Origin: JBMYXZ01 sp049608925
GTDB lineage: Bacteria > Pseudomonadota > Alphaproteobacteria > JAGOMX01
Length of the DNA: 5,203 nucleotides
NCBI GenBank assembly: GCA_049608925.1
Contig: JBMYXZ010000097.1
Location: 1 to 5,203 of the forward strand
Reading direction: 5' to 3'
The translations under genes and the position numbers were made by a program. Each line of letters begins with the position of its first letter. The stretch's first letter is position 1. This document shows positions 5,036 through 5,203 of the stretch, in pieces. The notes under the pieces were generated by a model. That model did no database searches. It was not told where the DNA came from and saw nothing but the letters and a program-made list of their open reading frames with translations.

Positions 5036-5203
5036 AATGCTTGAAGAGATGTAGGATAGTTGTTTTGAATATGAAGCTTTTTTTAGGACTTGGACAGCCC
5101 CCCATACTCCGACTTTCCGCGGCTTGACCCATAAGTGTCCGGAATAAATTGGGGTGGTGAGCTGAGAGCATATATCAACCATAGGGTTCAGGATACTATT
5201 AGT
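5036..5203. other. Right-edge region without an identifiable gene
   Basis: No convincing coding frame with a ribosome binding site or family signature is visible on either strand. A frame on the minus strand runs through here but continues antisense across the terminator and rpsU, and its composition looks non-coding. Features seen are a C6 run (5098-5103), TTGACC (5124-5129) with TAAATT 15 nt downstream as a poor promoter-like pair, and AGTGTCCGGAATAAATTGGG (5135-5154), which resembles insertion-sequence ends I have seen. That resemblance is only an impression. Confidence 0.3.

Noticed and set aside
4745..5182. 145-codon open frame on the minus strand across rpsU and its terminator
   Set aside because: It is antisense to a certain ribosomal protein gene, passes through the terminator hairpin, and its translation shows no family signature. 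It is a shadow frame.
1..5203. CRISPR array, tRNA or rRNA genes, toxin-antitoxin pair or phage genes
   Set aside because: No repeat-spacer pattern, cloverleaf-like sequence, rRNA signature or phage-like gene was seen on either strand.

Overview
The window looks like chromosomal DNA from an alphaproteobacterium. The left edge carries the first 19 codons of ribosomal protein L13 (rplM), and near the right end there is a complete ribosomal protein S21 gene (rpsU); both read like alphaproteobacterial versions. The DNA is moderately AT-rich by eye. A host-associated lineage (for example Holosporales-like) is possible, but this is inference and the window alone does not prove it.

Layout, left to right. 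Bases 1-58 hold the 5' end of rplM on the minus strand, leaving the window. Bases 59-179 are its leader, with a perfect TATAAT box. Bases 180-1652 (minus) encode a membrane-bound HAMP-type sensor histidine kinase with every catalytic box but no receiver domain. Bases 1653-1745 are a compact divergent promoter region. Bases 1746-3197 (plus) encode an exported PotF/PotD-type polyamine-binding protein whose C-terminus runs in frame, without a linker, into a complete DUF952 domain. Bases 3187-4596 (minus) converge on it and encode a divergent citrate synthase-fold protein that keeps the catalytic His/His/Asp triad but begins with an apparent signal peptide. Bases 4597-4776 are a second divergent promoter region. 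Bases 4777-4980 (plus) are rpsU with a GTG start, followed by a strong intrinsic terminator. The last 170 or so bases have no gene I can identify.

How the genes may work together. The kinase and the binding protein are divergent and share 93 bp of upstream DNA. Neither has its usual partner here: no response regulator and no PotGHI-type permease or ATPase. The binding protein could therefore present its ligand to the kinase rather than feed a transporter, which is an inference. The citrate synthase-like gene is convergent with the binding-protein gene and probably independent of it.

The points most worth checking are the periplasmic binding protein-DUF952 fusion, including a 17-bp in-frame direct repeat at the joint; the export signal on a citrate synthase homologue; and two A-runs near the 3' end of the citrate synthase gene, where a one-base change would replace the odd C-terminal tail with a well-formed charged helix and remove the overlap with the neighbouring gene.
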